Shown one piece after another: positions 63,852-64,000 of a stretch of 64,000 bases of DNA. This stretch comes from Shewanella psychrotolerans. Lineage in GTDB: Bacteria; Pseudomonadota; Gammaproteobacteria; Enterobacterales; Shewanellaceae. Location of the stretch: contig NZ_CP080419.1 of the NCBI RefSeq assembly GCF_019457595.1, positions 806,001 through 870,000 of the forward strand. The letters are read 5' to 3'. The notes beneath the pieces were generated by a model that was given only the letters and a program-made list of their open reading frames with translations, ran no database searches and was not told the origin of the DNA. The stretch's first letter is position 1. Each line of letters starts with the position of its first letter. Position numbers and translations under genes: made by a program.

Positions 63852-64000
63852 GTGATATCTAAACTAAAAAAGTTATCTATACTTCTGTTGCCAGCGATCA
63901 TGCAGAGCCAGATGGTAAGTGCTGAAGTGCAGGGCAATGACTTTATTCAGGTGTTTGAGCAGCTGTCGGGTAAGCATCTAGGCGTGAGAAAAGGTCATGC
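63852..64000 (+). CDS. N-terminus of a periplasmic catalase-like protein (cut by window end)
   Basis: The last 149 bases encode about 49 residues from a GTG at 63852, with GGAG 6-7 bases upstream. A signal peptide (about 1-24, SILLLPAIMQSQMVSA) precedes FIQVFEQLSGKHLGVRKGHA. The pattern FExLSGKHxGxRKxHA is that of the N-terminus of catalase-family heme peroxidases with a signal peptide. The rest lies outside the window, so heme ligands cannot be checked. Confidence 0.65.
   Translation, partial: MISKLKKLSILLLPAIMQSQMVSAEVQGNDFIQVFEQLSGKHLGVRKGH

Overview
The window looks like a chromosomal segment of a marine gammaproteobacterium of the genus Shewanella or a close relative. The evidence is a periplasmic tetraheme flavocytochrome c fumarate reductase of the Fcc3 type, close gammaproteobacterial versions of ArcA, AsnC, RluA, RlmC, RlhA, Fbp, LysS and RF2, and Shewanella-style interspersed repeats. 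No rRNA, tRNA, CRISPR array or prophage was found. Most of the window is ordinary core genome with small mobile or repeat-rich patches.

Region by region. 1-1.7 kb: two helical proteins of uncertain function, the first cut by the window edge. 2.2-9.1 kb: a possible C4-dicarboxylate block, with a sodium:dicarboxylate symporter, an inward-facing sensor kinase/response regulator pair, and divergently the fumarate reductase fccA; two in-phase palindromes lie in the divergent region. 9.2-11 kb: a REP-associated tyrosine transposase (RAYT) preceded by two copies of a REP-bearing repeat. 11.3-16.9 kb: fbp, a dipeptidyl peptidase IV, arcA and a DUF3293-type gene. 17-19.8 kb: a lysine riboswitch leading lysC and an aspartoacylase-like deacylase. 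20-25.3 kb: a large secreted subtilisin with a GlyGly-CTERM-like tail, then an IS4-family element. 25.4-35.5 kb: asnC, rluA, small membrane proteins, a methyltransferase, ldhA, a dienelactone hydrolase, corA, a short MscS, a spermidine synthase-like gene and ahpC/ahpF. 36-45 kb: a YjfB-like small protein, a thioredoxin-DsbD-like fusion, an OhrR-like regulator, a short GlpD-like protein, rlmC, chrA and a chemoreceptor. 45-53.5 kb: a 1410-residue fused formate dehydrogenase, a pentapeptide-repeat potassium channel, prfB with its programmed frameshift, and lysS. 54-64 kb: c-di-GMP proteins, rluE, nagB, a cupin, rlhA, a PH-like protein, IS200/IS605-like hairpins and the start of a catalase-like gene.

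Together the genes fit a respiratory, redox-flexible lifestyle: fumarate respiration, formate oxidation, ArcA control, D-lactate formation and peroxide defence. The best candidates for new biology are the degenerate sigma-54-type regulator beside fccA with its paired palindromes, the deacylase under lysine-riboswitch control, the fused formate dehydrogenase, the pentapeptide-repeat channel, and three families of small non-autonomous repeats (RAYT/REP, a ~335 bp inverted-repeat element, and IS200/IS605-like hairpins). None of these was tested by database search; all calls come from reading the sequence.
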